Below, piece by piece: positions 9,773-18,123 of a DNA stretch of 26,155 nucleotides; position 1 is the first letter of the stretch; each line of letters begins with the position of its first letter. The notes beneath the pieces are model-generated. The model worked only from the letters and a program-made list of their open reading frames with translations. It ran no database searches and had not been told where the DNA came from. A program made the translations under genes and the position numbers. The DNA comes from a virus, in the IMG/VR virus record IMGVR_UViG_3300021957_000255, positions 1 through 26,155 of that record; one strand, given 5' to 3'.

Positions 9773-9967
9773 ATGCATAATGAGAACCACATTTCTAAAA
9801 GCAAAAGAAATACTAGTAGAGGACAAGCGCAAAGGACCCTGATGCTAGAGAAGAAAAAGAATCGTGGATCAAAAAGAGGTAAGGTTCCTTTTGTTAAAAT
9901 GAAAACCAAGAACAGAACCGAACTCGCAGCAATGTATAAATTACTTCAAGATAAGGTAGAAGGTTAA
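9773..9967 (+). CDS. Small highly basic protein, 64 aa, unknown function
   Basis: This 64-residue protein has 18 Lys/Arg and only 5 Asp/Glu, with a basic core (LEKKKNRGSKRGKVPFVKMK) and a short possible helix at the end (ELAAMYKLLQDK). A GGGGGAA stretch about ten bases upstream of ATG 9773 could serve as its ribosome-binding site. It is squeezed between the fibre gene and gp13 with three- and five-base gaps, which supports a real co-translated gene. The charge suggests binding to DNA, RNA or an acidic protein surface, but no known fold is recognised. It has no Cys or His cluster for a zinc site. I do not know a T4 equivalent. Confidence 0.6.
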   Translation: MHNENHISKSKRNTSRGQAQRTLMLEKKKNRGSKRGKVPFVKMKTKNRTELAAMYKLLQDKVEG

Positions 9968-9972
9968 AAACA

Positions 9973-10725
9973 ATGGCATCTCCCAACTCAAGACAAACAT
10001 TGATAGATTTCTGTCTTCGAAGACTAGGCGATCCTGTCATCGAGATAAACGTAGATGTAGATCAAATTGAAGATAAAGTTGACGATACTTTACAATTATA
10101 TCAGGAATTTCATTCTGATGCAACCTATCGAACGTACTTAAAACATAAAGTTACACAAGCAGATAAAGACAATGGATACATTCCCATCAGTTCTAATATC
10201 TTATATGTGTCAACGGTTTTACCAATCAATCCAACCTTTTCTACAATCAACATGTTTGATATCAAATATCAAATGATGTTAAATTCTATGGGAGACTTCA
10301 TGAACTTTGCGGGTGGTATGTCTTATTACTACCAGATGCAACAGTATCTTGAATTTCTTGACAGTGTCTTAAGTGGTACGCCCAAAGTTAATTTTTCACG
10401 TAGACAAGATCGACTGTACATATATGGCGAGTGGAGTAATGGCGATCTTAATGTCGATGATTATGTTGTTGCAGAAGTCTATACGGTAGTTGATCCAGTT
10501 ACTTTCCCATCTGTTTATAACGATATGTTCGTAAAGAATTTTTTAACTGCACAGATCAAACATTCATGGGGAACTAACATGTCTAAGTTTGATGGGATGC
10601 AACTTCCGGGCGGAGTAACAGTTAATGGTAGGCAAATGATGGAAGAGGCAAATGCCGAATTAGAAAAACTAGAAGAGAAAATGCGTTTGGAACATGAATT
10701 TCCGCCAGATTTTTTCGTGGGTTAA
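9973..10725 (+). CDS. 13: Neck protein gp13 (head completion)
   Basis: The 250-residue protein opens with the family signature LIDFCLRRLGDPVIEINVD followed by VDQIEDKVDDTLQLYQEFH, as in gp13 of marine T4-like phages. T4 gp13 is about 310 residues, so this is a shorter version. In T4, gp13 and gp14 form the neck that seals the filled head at the portal vertex and provides the site where the tail joins. The C-terminus (NAELEKLEEKMRLEHEFPPD) is a charged helix. GAAGG nine bases before ATG 9973 is a good ribosome-binding site. It is followed after three bases by gp14, which matches the T4 order. Confidence 0.88.
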   Translation: MASPNSRQTLIDFCLRRLGDPVIEINVDVDQIEDKVDDTLQLYQEFHSDATYRTYLKHKVTQADKDNGYIPISSNILYVSTVLPINPTFSTINMFDIKYQMMLNSMGDFMNFAGGMSYYYQMQQYLEFLDSVLSGTPKVNFSRRQDRLYIYGEWSNGDLNVDDYVVAEVYTVVDPVTFPSVYNDMFVKNFLTAQIKHSWGTNMSKFDGMQLPGGVTVNGRQMMEEANAELEKLEEKMRLEHEFPPDFFVG

Positions 10726-10728
10726 AAA

Positions 10729-11646
10729 ATGGCTACTAATTTATATTTCAAGCAAGGTGCACGAAGTGAGCAACTTCTATACGAAGACTTAATTGTTGAG
10801 AGTCTAAAAATGTATGGGCAAGATGTTTACTATATGCCTCGGGATTCAATTAATATTGACGATATATTCAAAGACGAATCTTCTGCACGATTCGACAATG
10901 CTTATAAAATTGAAATGTATATTGAGAACCTGGAAGGGTTTGATGGTGAGGGCGATTTGTTTGCGAAGTTCGGTGTTGAGATTCGTTCACAAGCAACCTT
11001 TGTTGTTGCACGGCGAAGATGGTTACAATCTATTGCACCCTATGAGAACGATCCCGATGCGGAAGGTAAAAAATTCTTCAGACCCCGAGAAGGCGATTTA
11101 ATTTCTCTTCCTCTATCTGGTTCTATTTTTGAAATTACCAAAGTCTTCGACGAAACTCCGTTTTATCAATTGAAGAATCTTCCAGTATTTCGTCTCAGTT
11201 GTGAACTGTTTGAATACAGTGGAGAAGATTTCGATACTGGTGTAGACACCATAGATAACGTAGAGAAGTTTGGTTATACATACAACTTGACATTCGATGA
11301 TGTTTCGGTTGGAATTTTAGGAGGAACACCAATATTTGAAGTAGGGGAGCAAGTGACTCAGGTAACATCTGGTTATACACTGAGTGCAGATGTTACTGCC
11401 TATGATGCAGGGAATCCTCTTGCACGAGTATTGAGTGTTGTAAACTTCAGTGCGTCAGACGGACTGTACCACTCGTTTAATACAGTAGATTCTATTGTAG
11501 GATTATCTTCCGGAGCCACGGCAAGACCAATTGCCGTGGCAGAACAAATTGAGAATTCCACAAACGAATCTCAGAACTTAGAATTTCAAACGGTTGCTGC
11601 CGGTCTCTTAGATTTTTCTGACACTAATCCATTCGGAGATCCATAA
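10729..11646 (+). CDS. 14: Neck protein gp14 (head-tail connector)
   Basis: The 305-residue protein carries the gp14 signatures YEDLIVESLKMYGQDVYYMP near the N-terminus, YKIEMYIENLEGFDGEGDLF, and FGVEIRSQATFVVARRRW. T4 gp14 is about 256 residues. The extra length is in the C-terminal third, which is beta-rich (VGEQVTQVTSGYTLSADV, LSSGATARPIAVAEQ) and resembles a small add-on beta domain. It acts with gp13 to finish the neck after DNA packaging. It starts three bases after gp13 ends and its TAA stop directly abuts the gp15 ATG, so gp13-14-15 are probably translated as a coupled set. Confidence 0.88.
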   Translation: MATNLYFKQGARSEQLLYEDLIVESLKMYGQDVYYMPRDSINIDDIFKDESSARFDNAYKIEMYIENLEGFDGEGDLFAKFGVEIRSQATFVVARRRWLQSIAPYENDPDAEGKKFFRPREGDLISLPLSGSIFEITKVFDETPFYQLKNLPVFRLSCELFEYSGEDFDTGVDTIDNVEKFGYTYNLTFDDVSVGILGGTPIFEVGEQVTQVTSGYTLSADVTAYDAGNPLARVLSVVNFSASDGLYHSFNTVDSIVGLSSGATARPIAVAEQIENSTNESQNLEFQTVAAGLLDFSDTNPFGDP

Positions 11647-13557
11647 ATGTTAGGCGAATGGTTTTATCACCAAAGAATTAGAAAAGCAACTGCCGTCTTT
11701 GGCACGTTGTTTAATAATATCAGTGTCGTAAGAAAAAATAGTAGCGGCGAAACTATTAGTCAAATAAAAGTACCTTTGTCTTATGCTCCTAAGAGAGATT
11801 TTGTTTCTCGCATTTCGCAAATGGAAATGGGGGAAAATCAAGAGAGACAGATTGCTATTAAACTTCCTCGTATGTCCTTTGAAATTGTGGCATTTACCTA
11901 TGATGCGGCACGGCAATTACCTAAAATTTCTTCAAGAACAGTACCTTCAAGTACTGGAGCATCCACTGCCCAACAACTCTACAATCCGGTTCCCTATAAC
12001 CTCAGTTTTCAATTACATGTGTATGGTAGGAGCCAAGACGATTGTTTGCAGGTAGTCGAACAGATTCTCCCTTACTTCACTCCACAGTACAACGTAACAA
12101 TCAAGCCCTTGGACGATTTCGATTTCCTCGAAGACGTTCCGATCAAACTAGACGGCGTGACATATTCGGATGACTACGAAGGCGCATTAGAAAATAGACG
12201 AACTATTATTTACACCCTTGATTTCGAGATGAAGATATCTTTATATAAAGGTGTGCCGACTGCAACTGGTCCTATTCTTGATGTTACAACTAACTTCTAT
12301 AACATGGGTACCAATAATTTATTAACATTTATTAATTGTCTTGCTAATCAACCCACCGGTATCACCGGCACTACAACAGAAGATGGTCCGGCAAGTACTG
12401 GAACATTTAAACTGTCCAACACTCTGAATCCTATATATGATTCTGCGGGAGATGTGATCGGTTCTCCTTTCTCTATTGAGTCTGGTGACAGCGCGTCCTT
12501 CGGTGTAAGCACTATTGTAGGAACAACTGGAGCATGGTCATACACTCCCAATGCAGATTTCTTTGGGACCGATACATTCAAGATTGCAACTGATGTAGGA
12601 CAGAACGTTACAGAAAAATTCGATATTACAGTAACCGTCTCTTCAGCAGATGGTGATGCAGTAGATGATGTGTTCAACTGGTCCAATGATGGAACGTCTT
12701 TAGTTATGAATGTTTCTGCTAACGATACCTTTGAGACCACTGGAACTATTACACACGCTGTGGAAACGCAGCCGAACGCGGGTACTGTTACTATCATAGA
12801 TTCTCTTGCTGGAACATTTCGATGGACACCTCCGTCCCCGACGTTCACTGGATCCGTCACGTGGGAATATCGTGCCATACCAACCGAAGCGGCACAATCA
12901 TCGGAGGTTGCTGAAGTCACTATAAACGTTGCGTCACCTGATATCCTGTATCCGTTAAGCAATACCACAACAGATCCTACTAACACCATTTGGAGAAATA
13001 ACCACCCAACTTATCAGTGGGTTGCAAACGTTGGTATTTTAATGCCAGCAGGATCACCTATTACTGATATGGGTAGTATGTTCAGAAATAATCCAACGTT
13101 CAATGATCCTGATATTAGTTCTTGGGATGTGAGTGATGTTATTGAAATGGATTTTATGCTCGAAAGTACTGACGTATTCAACCAAGATATTAGTTCTTGG
13201 AATGTCATTAATGTTACTAATATGAGTTCTATGCTCCAAAATACTGACGCATTCGACAATGGTGGTGTTGCATTAAATTGGGGTAATAAAACTGCCAATG
13301 TTCTACGCATGGATTATATGTTCAACAACGCCGACAGCGGTATATTCAACCAAGACATTAGTTCTTGGAATGTGAGTAGTGTTACTGATATGACCTCTAT
13401 GTTCCGGAACCAGTCAGTATTCGATCAAGACATTAGCAATTGGAGTGTATTGAATGCTAGTGTTGCTCCTGGCAATTCAACGCCACCTACAGGTTTTGAC
13501 ACTGGTACCAGTGTCAACTGGACAATCGCTGAGAAACCTCAATGGGGAACGAGCTAG
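11647..13557 (+). CDS. 15: Tail sheath stabiliser gp15 fused to cadherin-like and BspA-type leucine-rich repeats
   Basis: Residues 1 to about 225 are gp15-like: MLGEWFYHQRIRKATAVFG, IKVPLSYAPKRDF and LPRMSFEIVAFTYD match tail completion proteins of marine T4-like phages. T4 gp15 is 272 residues and caps the tail as a hexamer where it meets the neck. This protein is 636 residues. Residues about 238-332 read as a cadherin-like or VCBS-type domain (AWSYTPNADFFGTDTFKI). Residues 333-427 read as a second (DAVDDVFNW, FRWTPPSPTFTGSVTWEYRA). Residues about 465-610 are DUF285/BspA-like leucine-rich repeats (FNQDISSWNV, VTDMTSMF). The frame is continuous across all parts, so this is a true fusion in this sequence. 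GGAG eight bases upstream supports the ATG. The inferred effect is six copies of an adhesive arm at the head-tail junction. Confidence 0.85.
   Translation: MLGEWFYHQRIRKATAVFGTLFNNISVVRKNSSGETISQIKVPLSYAPKRDFVSRISQMEMGENQERQIAIKLPRMSFEIVAFTYDAARQLPKISSRTVPSSTGASTAQQLYNPVPYNLSFQLHVYGRSQDDCLQVVEQILPYFTPQYNVTIKPLDDFDFLEDVPIKLDGVTYSDDYEGALENRRTIIYTLDFEMKISLYKGVPTATGPILDVTTNFYNMGTNNLLTFINCLANQPTGITGTTTEDGPASTGTFKLSNTLNPIYDSAGDVIGSPFSIESGDSASFGVSTIVGTTGAWSYTPNADFFGTDTFKIATDVGQNVTEKFDITVTVSSADGDAVDDVFNWSNDGTSLVMNVSANDTFETTGTITHAVETQPNAGTVTIIDSLAGTFRWTPPSPTFTGSVTWEYRAIPTEAAQSSEVAEVTINVASPDILYPLSNTTTDPTNTIWRNNHPTYQWVANVGILMPAGSPITDMGSMFRNNPTFNDPDISSWDVSDVIEMDFMLESTDVFNQDISSWNVINVTNMSSMLQNTDAFDNGGVALNWGNKTANVLRMDYMFNNADSGIFNQDISSWNVSSVTDMTSMFRNQSVFDQDISNWSVLNASVAPGNSTPPTGFDTGTSVNWTIAEKPQWGTS
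13072..13450 (+). repeat. DUF285/BspA-type leucine-rich repeat array in gp15
   Basis: Four to five units of roughly 23-30 residues are seen. They carry ITDMGSMFRNNPTFNDPDIS, SWDVSDVIEMDFML, FNQDISSWNVINVTNMSSML, VLRMDYMFNNADSGIFNQDI and SWNVSSVTDMTSMFRNQSVF. The DNA unit attagttcttgg recurs near 13114, 13187 and 13359. This pattern is typical of bacterial surface proteins (BspA, mycoplasma lipoproteins) and some bacterial and phage adhesins. Confidence 0.85.
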
Positions 13558-13561
13558 AATT

Positions 13562-16500
13562 ATGCATAACGGATCCACAGACAAAAATCGTAGAAATATT
13601 AACCTAAAAGACCCTGCAATTAAAGAGGTTCTACCGGAATATTTTGGCGCATCATATCCTAAATTTATTCGATTACTCGAACGATATTATGACTTTGAAA
13701 AAACCAATGAGACCACAGAACTGCTGTATCATTTGTTTTCTTCTCGCGACATTACGGAAACCGATATTGCCCTTCTTGATTTTATAGAAGACGAACTTTT
13801 ATTGGGACAAAGTTATTATCAAGGATTCCCTGATAAAAGAGCTGCGGCAAACTTCTCTAGTATTCTTTTTCGAACAAAAGGTTCTCGATACTCTATCGAG
13901 TGGTTTTTTCGATCCTTTTACAATATCGATCCTGAAATATTTTACACTAAAAATGATATATTTAAGATCGGCACGACATCCAGTTTTATTGGACCAGACA
14001 GTTTAAAGTTTTTACATGACGATAAGTTATATCAAACCTTTGCATTGTTAATCAAAACTTCTTTGCCCGTTGATAAATGGAAAGATATCTATAAACTTTT
14101 TGTACATCCAGCAGGCATGTACCTTGGTTCCTCTGTGTTACTTGAATCGACTGCCAACTCCGAAACGGCAGAAGACGCAACAGGAGCAGATATTGAATTT
14201 TATAATTCGCCGGTATACACTGTGAGTTCCGGAACTACAACGCCAGAAGGCAACACATATACAGTATTAATTCAACAGACACAGTTAACGCCTCCTGCGC
14301 CTCCCAGTTACACTAATCTATTTTATTACGTGGAATTACTTACCGCAGAAGTTGGCGATTTTACCACGCCCCCTAATTTAGATTCTAATAACCTAACTCC
14401 CATAGTTTTACGTCAAAACACAGCATCATTTGATTTTACCTTTGTTGATGACAATGATTATGCGGAAGGAGACGAAGTATTTAACGTACATATTTACGAT
14501 GGTCCTAGTATTACTAGGAATCGTTTGATCGGTACTTCGGTTCTTACTATAGGAAACATCTTACCAGTTTATACAGTAGTATTAGATTCCTATGCTGAAA
14601 CCGAAGACATGTCAGGTACTGTTGTAGTGACAGGAACTATATCAACTGCACATCCTAACGGATTCACTCCGGCATTCATAGGTGAAGCGGTGACACTCTC
14701 CTTTACTGGTGGTATTGCATCGGATTCTCGGGTAAGCAATTTACAGTTTACCGATGCTGATGCGGGTTCAAACTCGGGTAGCATGAATACTGTCTCCAAA
14801 ACATTCAGTTTTGATATTGCAGGAGATCGGCAATTACAAGGAGTCGTTACAGGTAATGTTCGAGTAAATGGTGTCGTTGTTGGTAATTCAACCACATTTA
14901 CTCTCAGTGATGCTGCTCCAGTTTATGAATTGGTAGTATCAGATACCACCGTAACAGAACAATCAGGAGCAACCATAACATATGATTTAGGTGCAAACAC
15001 ATCTAACATTGCAGATGGTACCTATTACTTCTGGACAACCGGTACTGGAACAGCAGAGGTTGAATTCAATGGTGGGGCATCACCTCTTACCGGATCTCGC
15101 CTTGCCTTTACGGTTACCAATCAACAAATAAGCAATGTTACAGGTATCGGGGCATCGGTTAACATACCCATTGATATTTTAGATGATACGATTCCGGATG
15201 GAGATAAAACACTTCAAGGTAACTTCCATACTGCCAACACCGGTGCCGCAACGACACAGAGTGGGGTGACCACGATTACTGACAATGAGGTAGTGCCCGA
15301 CTTCGACACTGTTACATTGTTCTCTGATGCAGGAAGAACTGTAGCATCCACCTCCTTTAACGAGGGTGACACTATTTACGGTAGATTGGTTACTTCAGGA
15401 TCTGCTCAAGGTGAGACCATCACATACCAATTCGTTAACGGTGATGCCCGAACAACTGACACGGATACCAGTGTTCATGCTACATCAGGAAACCAAGACT
15501 TTACCCTCGTACTTGGTTCGGATATTTCCACAATTAACGGATCTCCTGCTGGATTAATAGTTCGGTGCTCAAGTTCAGGAACATATGCTAACAATTTAGA
15601 TACTGGCACAATAACCATTGTTGATGAAACCATATCTTATACGGCAGCTGCAGTCTCTTCATCGGTCACTGAAGGTAGTTTATTGCAAGTAGAATACACT
15701 GCAACACTTGCCGGTGGCGCAAGTTATGAAAATCTTATCATAGCGGTTGCCGACAACGGAGACTCAAGGGTAACTGCTGGTAATTATGCAATCACTTCCA
15801 CTCAGTTCGGTCTTGCAGATCCTGGTGCCACTGGCGTTAGTACTGTAACATTGTCTATTGCTTCAACGGCAGATCCAGCAGTAAACGGAGACGGGACTAT
15901 TGAATTTGTGGGAACAGGAGCAGTCTACGGGCAGGGTTCTGTCCCTGCTCAAGTGGATATCACAGTTACTGATGCTACACCCTCTTATGGTGCATTTAGT
16001 GTTTCACCCACATCCATAGATGAAGATGGAACAGTGGCAGAGTTCGAATTACTTGCCTCCAATGTTGGAGTCGGCGTAACTGTTGATTGGATATCAAATG
16101 CTACCGGTGGTGTTGAATATATTGGACCGGATCTACAAATTTCATACACCAGCGCTGTTGCAGGATTTGCTAACTTGACTCAAAATTTCGGAACAATCAC
16201 TCGGGCAGGGGATGGTAACTTTAGATTCTGGGTTCGGGCAATTGCCGATCTTGCAGTAGACAATGAGAATCCTGAAGACTTTATAGTAACTATTGCGGCT
16301 AACGATTCGAATGCTACCGCAACAGGTGGACCGAGTGCCACACTTGAAGTTAACGACACAAGTATTCCTCTAACACCAACATATGCTATTCAAGGTTCCA
16401 ATCCGCTTACTGTTAGTGAAGTTGCCTCCGCACAAACTATCACAGTTAACACTACTAACGTTACAGACGGAACTACTTTGTACTGGAACATTACCACCGA

Positions 16501-17740
16501 TGCTCCCGGATCAACACAGGCATCTACTGACTGGGCGGCATATAACTCAGGTGGTACTGGATTTACTATCAATAGCAATACAGGTAGTTTTTCAATTGAC
16601 GCACTTGCGGATACTACAACAGAAACTGCGGAAACTTATTACTTGCAGGTTAGAACGGGTAGTGATACCGGATCAATTCAAGACTCGATTCAGTTAGACA
16701 TCACGGATGATAGTGTTACTGCAAATGCTCCGACTGTTACGCCCAGTACTACAACACCCACCGAAGGTGATACAGTTACCTTTACATTCGGTGAAGCAGC
16801 AGGGTCTGCGGCACAAACATATTACTTCGAGATCAAGCATGGCACAACGAGTAATGCTGACTTTACCGCTGTGCCTCCTGGCAATACTCCAACGGCAAGA
16901 ACTACTGTTACGTGGAACGGAACATCTTTCTCACCCACCTCGGTGGCGGTAACACTTGCAGGAGCAGGCGGCGCAGACGGTGTGGATGATAACGAACAAT
17001 TTACCGGTAAATTGTTTGATGCTGTGACTGGCGGAACTGAAGTAGCAACTACTGCAAACATTACAGTGACAGATGATCCTGTCGTTATCAATTTTGCCTT
17101 TGCAACAACATCTACTGATATAAATTTAGATGGTGCTTCAGGCGGAGGTCAGGTATTTACCGAAGTCACTTTATTTAATAACGGTGATGCTACGGTTGCA
17201 AACTCTTTTGCTGATTTTTTCAGTACAGGAACAGTGGTTACAAACAGTGTTACTCCCACTATAGCCAGTGATAACTGGGTAGAGGCATCTGAACATGTTG
17301 CAGGTTTTGGTGATGATTATCAAATCCAAGTGAATTGTTACACAGACAATACTAAGACCACCAGATTACCTGGCAATAATACACGATCTAATGATTTCCC
17401 GAATTCGCCAGCTAATAATGGCAGTTACGACACTATATTCCTGTTCAAAGGAACAACGAATTTAAACGGTAACGAAGCAGGGGTGACTAATGTTCAATGG
17501 GAACAAGATGATACGAACCCAGCATGGTTTCAAATGGATGAAGATATTAAAATTCAACTGAAGTGTGATGTTGCGGGCTTTGCTGGCAGTGGATACGGGT
17601 TGTCAGGACTAGGCACTGCTACACCTATCTACATTGAGTTTATTATCAAGGAGTATGCAGGAGTTCTTGGTACAGGAACGACTGTATTGACTGCTGGATT
17701 TGAAGCAGCAATACGCATAGATAATAGCAGCACACAGTGA
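13562..17740 (+). CDS. Giant neck/tail structural protein with about eight CalX-beta-like repeats, 1,392 aa
   Basis: I chose ATG 13562 (MHNGSTDKNRRNINLKDPAI), five bases after the gp15 stop. The frame is open back to 13454 only because it shadows gp15. The N-terminal 200 residues form a helical domain (LPEYFGASYPKFIRLLERYY, FRTKGSRYSIEWFFRSFYNI) that resembles virion structural proteins encoded beside gp15 in marine T4-like phages. From about 14212 to 17085 come eight units of about 115 residues with the CalX-beta pattern, in which a start such as VTEGSLLQVEYTATL ends in ITVTDATP or TITDNE. The C-terminal 215 residues form a different domain (VTLFNNGDATVANSF, PIYIEFIIKEYAG). I infer a long flexible rod anchored by its N-terminus at the tail or neck. 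The repeats often bind calcium in other proteins; DDTIPDGD and DDNDYAEGDE are candidate sites. Confidence 0.78.
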   Translation: MHNGSTDKNRRNINLKDPAIKEVLPEYFGASYPKFIRLLERYYDFEKTNETTELLYHLFSSRDITETDIALLDFIEDELLLGQSYYQGFPDKRAAANFSSILFRTKGSRYSIEWFFRSFYNIDPEIFYTKNDIFKIGTTSSFIGPDSLKFLHDDKLYQTFALLIKTSLPVDKWKDIYKLFVHPAGMYLGSSVLLESTANSETAEDATGADIEFYNSPVYTVSSGTTTPEGNTYTVLIQQTQLTPPAPPSYTNLFYYVELLTAEVGDFTTPPNLDSNNLTPIVLRQNTASFDFTFVDDNDYAEGDEVFNVHIYDGPSITRNRLIGTSVLTIGNILPVYTVVLDSYAETEDMSGTVVVTGTISTAHPNGFTPAFIGEAVTLSFTGGIASDSRVSNLQFTDADAGSNSGSMNTVSKTFSFDIAGDRQLQGVVTGNVRVNGVVVGNSTTFTLSDAAPVYELVVSDTTVTEQSGATITYDLGANTSNIADGTYYFWTTGTGTAEVEFNGGASPLTGSRLAFTVTNQQISNVTGIGASVNIPIDILDDTIPDGDKTLQGNFHTANTGAATTQSGVTTITDNEVVPDFDTVTLFSDAGRTVASTSFNEGDTIYGRLVTSGSAQGETITYQFVNGDARTTDTDTSVHATSGNQDFTLVLGSDISTINGSPAGLIVRCSSSGTYANNLDTGTITIVDETISYTAAAVSSSVTEGSLLQVEYTATLAGGASYENLIIAVADNGDSRVTAGNYAITSTQFGLADPGATGVSTVTLSIASTADPAVNGDGTIEFVGTGAVYGQGSVPAQVDITVTDATPSYGAFSVSPTSIDEDGTVAEFELLASNVGVGVTVDWISNATGGVEYIGPDLQISYTSAVAGFANLTQNFGTITRAGDGNFRFWVRAIADLAVDNENPEDFIVTIAANDSNATATGGPSATLEVNDTSIPLTPTYAIQGSNPLTVSEVASAQTITVNTTNVTDGTTLYWNITTDAPGSTQASTDWAAYNSGGTGFTINSNTGSFSIDALADTTTETAETYYLQVRTGSDTGSIQDSIQLDITDDSVTANAPTVTPSTTTPTEGDTVTFTFGEAAGSAAQTYYFEIKHGTTSNADFTAVPPGNTPTARTTVTWNGTSFSPTSVAVTLAGAGGADGVDDNEQFTGKLFDAVTGGTEVATTANITVTDDPVVINFAFATTSTDINLDGASGGGQVFTEVTLFNNGDATVANSFADFFSTGTVVTNSVTPTIASDNWVEASEHVAGFGDDYQIQVNCYTDNTKTTRLPGNNTRSNDFPNSPANNGSYDTIFLFKGTTNLNGNEAGVTNVQWEQDDTNPAWFQMDEDIKIQLKCDVAGFAGSGYGLSGLGTATPIYIEFIIKEYAGVLGTGTTVLTAGFEAAIRIDNSSTQ
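14212..17085 (+). repeat. Eight tandem beta-sandwich (CalX-beta-like) protein repeats
   Basis: Units start near 14216 (YTVSSGTT), 14571 (YTVVLDSYAE), 14926 (YELVVSDTTVTEQSG), 15301 (FDTVTLFSDAGRTV), 15634 (SYTAAAVSSSVTEGS), 15985 (SYGAFSVSPTSIDEDG), 16379 (TYAIQGSNPLTVSE) and 16733 (TVTPSTTTPTEGD). Most end in an I-T-x-x-D strand. They are divergent at DNA level, so the array is not recent. The first unit is the weakest match. Confidence 0.7.
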
Positions 17741-17763
17741 TCGCTATTAGAGTATAAAAACTT

Positions 17764-18123
17764 ATGAAAGATGAAAATCCAAACATTAGTAAAGATTACG
17801 AGACCTCTCGGGACACTTACTTAGAGTTGATTGAGGGTGGTAAGCGGGGTCTTGATCTTATGATTGAAGTGGCACGTGAGTCAGAACATCCTCGCGCATT
17901 CGAAGTTTTATCTGGTATGATAAAGAATGTAGCAGACGTTACTGATAAACTTATGGATCTAAATAAAAAACATAAAGATATTACTTTACCGGAAAAAGTT
18001 GAAACAAAACAAATTACAAACAACAATGTTTTTTTAGGAAGCACTACTGATCTACAACGATTATTAAAAGATGAAGCAAAGGTGATTGAACAAGATGACT
18101 CAAGCAATACGAATGTCAAATGA
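17764..18123 (+). CDS. 16: Terminase small subunit gp16
   Basis: The 119-residue, largely helical protein includes YLELIEGGKRGLDLMIEVAR and FEVLSGMIKNVADVTDKLMD, which matches the central helical region of gp16 of T4-like phages. T4 gp16 is 164 residues, so this is shorter but typical of marine relatives. It forms a ring that regulates the gp17 motor and helps select DNA for packaging. The neighbour gp17 overlaps its 3' end by 29 bases in another frame, the usual coupled 16-17 pair. No strong ribosome-binding site precedes ATG 17764 (the upstream sequence is agagtataaaaactt), so the start is supported by homology and spacing rather than by a Shine-Dalgarno sequence. Confidence 0.88.
   Translation: MKDENPNISKDYETSRDTYLELIEGGKRGLDLMIEVARESEHPRAFEVLSGMIKNVADVTDKLMDLNKKHKDITLPEKVETKQITNNNVFLGSTTDLQRLLKDEAKVIEQDDSSNTNVK
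18079..18085 (+). promoter_or_regulatory. Ribosome-binding site that decides the gp17 start
   Basis: AAGGTGA inside the end of gp16 lies nine bases before ATG 18095. It is too close to the upstream TTG at 18086 and 27 bases from the next ATG at 18113. This favours 18095 as the gp17 start. Confidence 0.55.

Noticed and set aside
9935-9942. TATAAATT as an extra late promoter for gp13
   Set aside because: One mismatch, and it lies within the coding sequence of the small basic protein (codons for M-Y-K-L). Too weak to call.
12348-12989. 213-codon open frame on the minus strand
   Set aside because: It lies fully inside the cadherin-like part of gp15, whose Thr/Gly/Asp-rich codons leave the reverse frame open. 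It is hydrophobic low-complexity with no recognised motif.
13454-13561. Upstream extension of the 1,392-residue protein into gp15, possibly a frameshift fusion
   Set aside because: The frame has a TGA just before 13454 and the extension overlaps the gp15 coding end without a slippery site. A normal ATG with a nearby purine-rich site exists at 13562.
17753-17760. TATAAAAA upstream of gp16 as a late promoter
   Set aside because: It is a mismatched box three bases before the gp16 ATG, so a transcript from it would start inside the gene.
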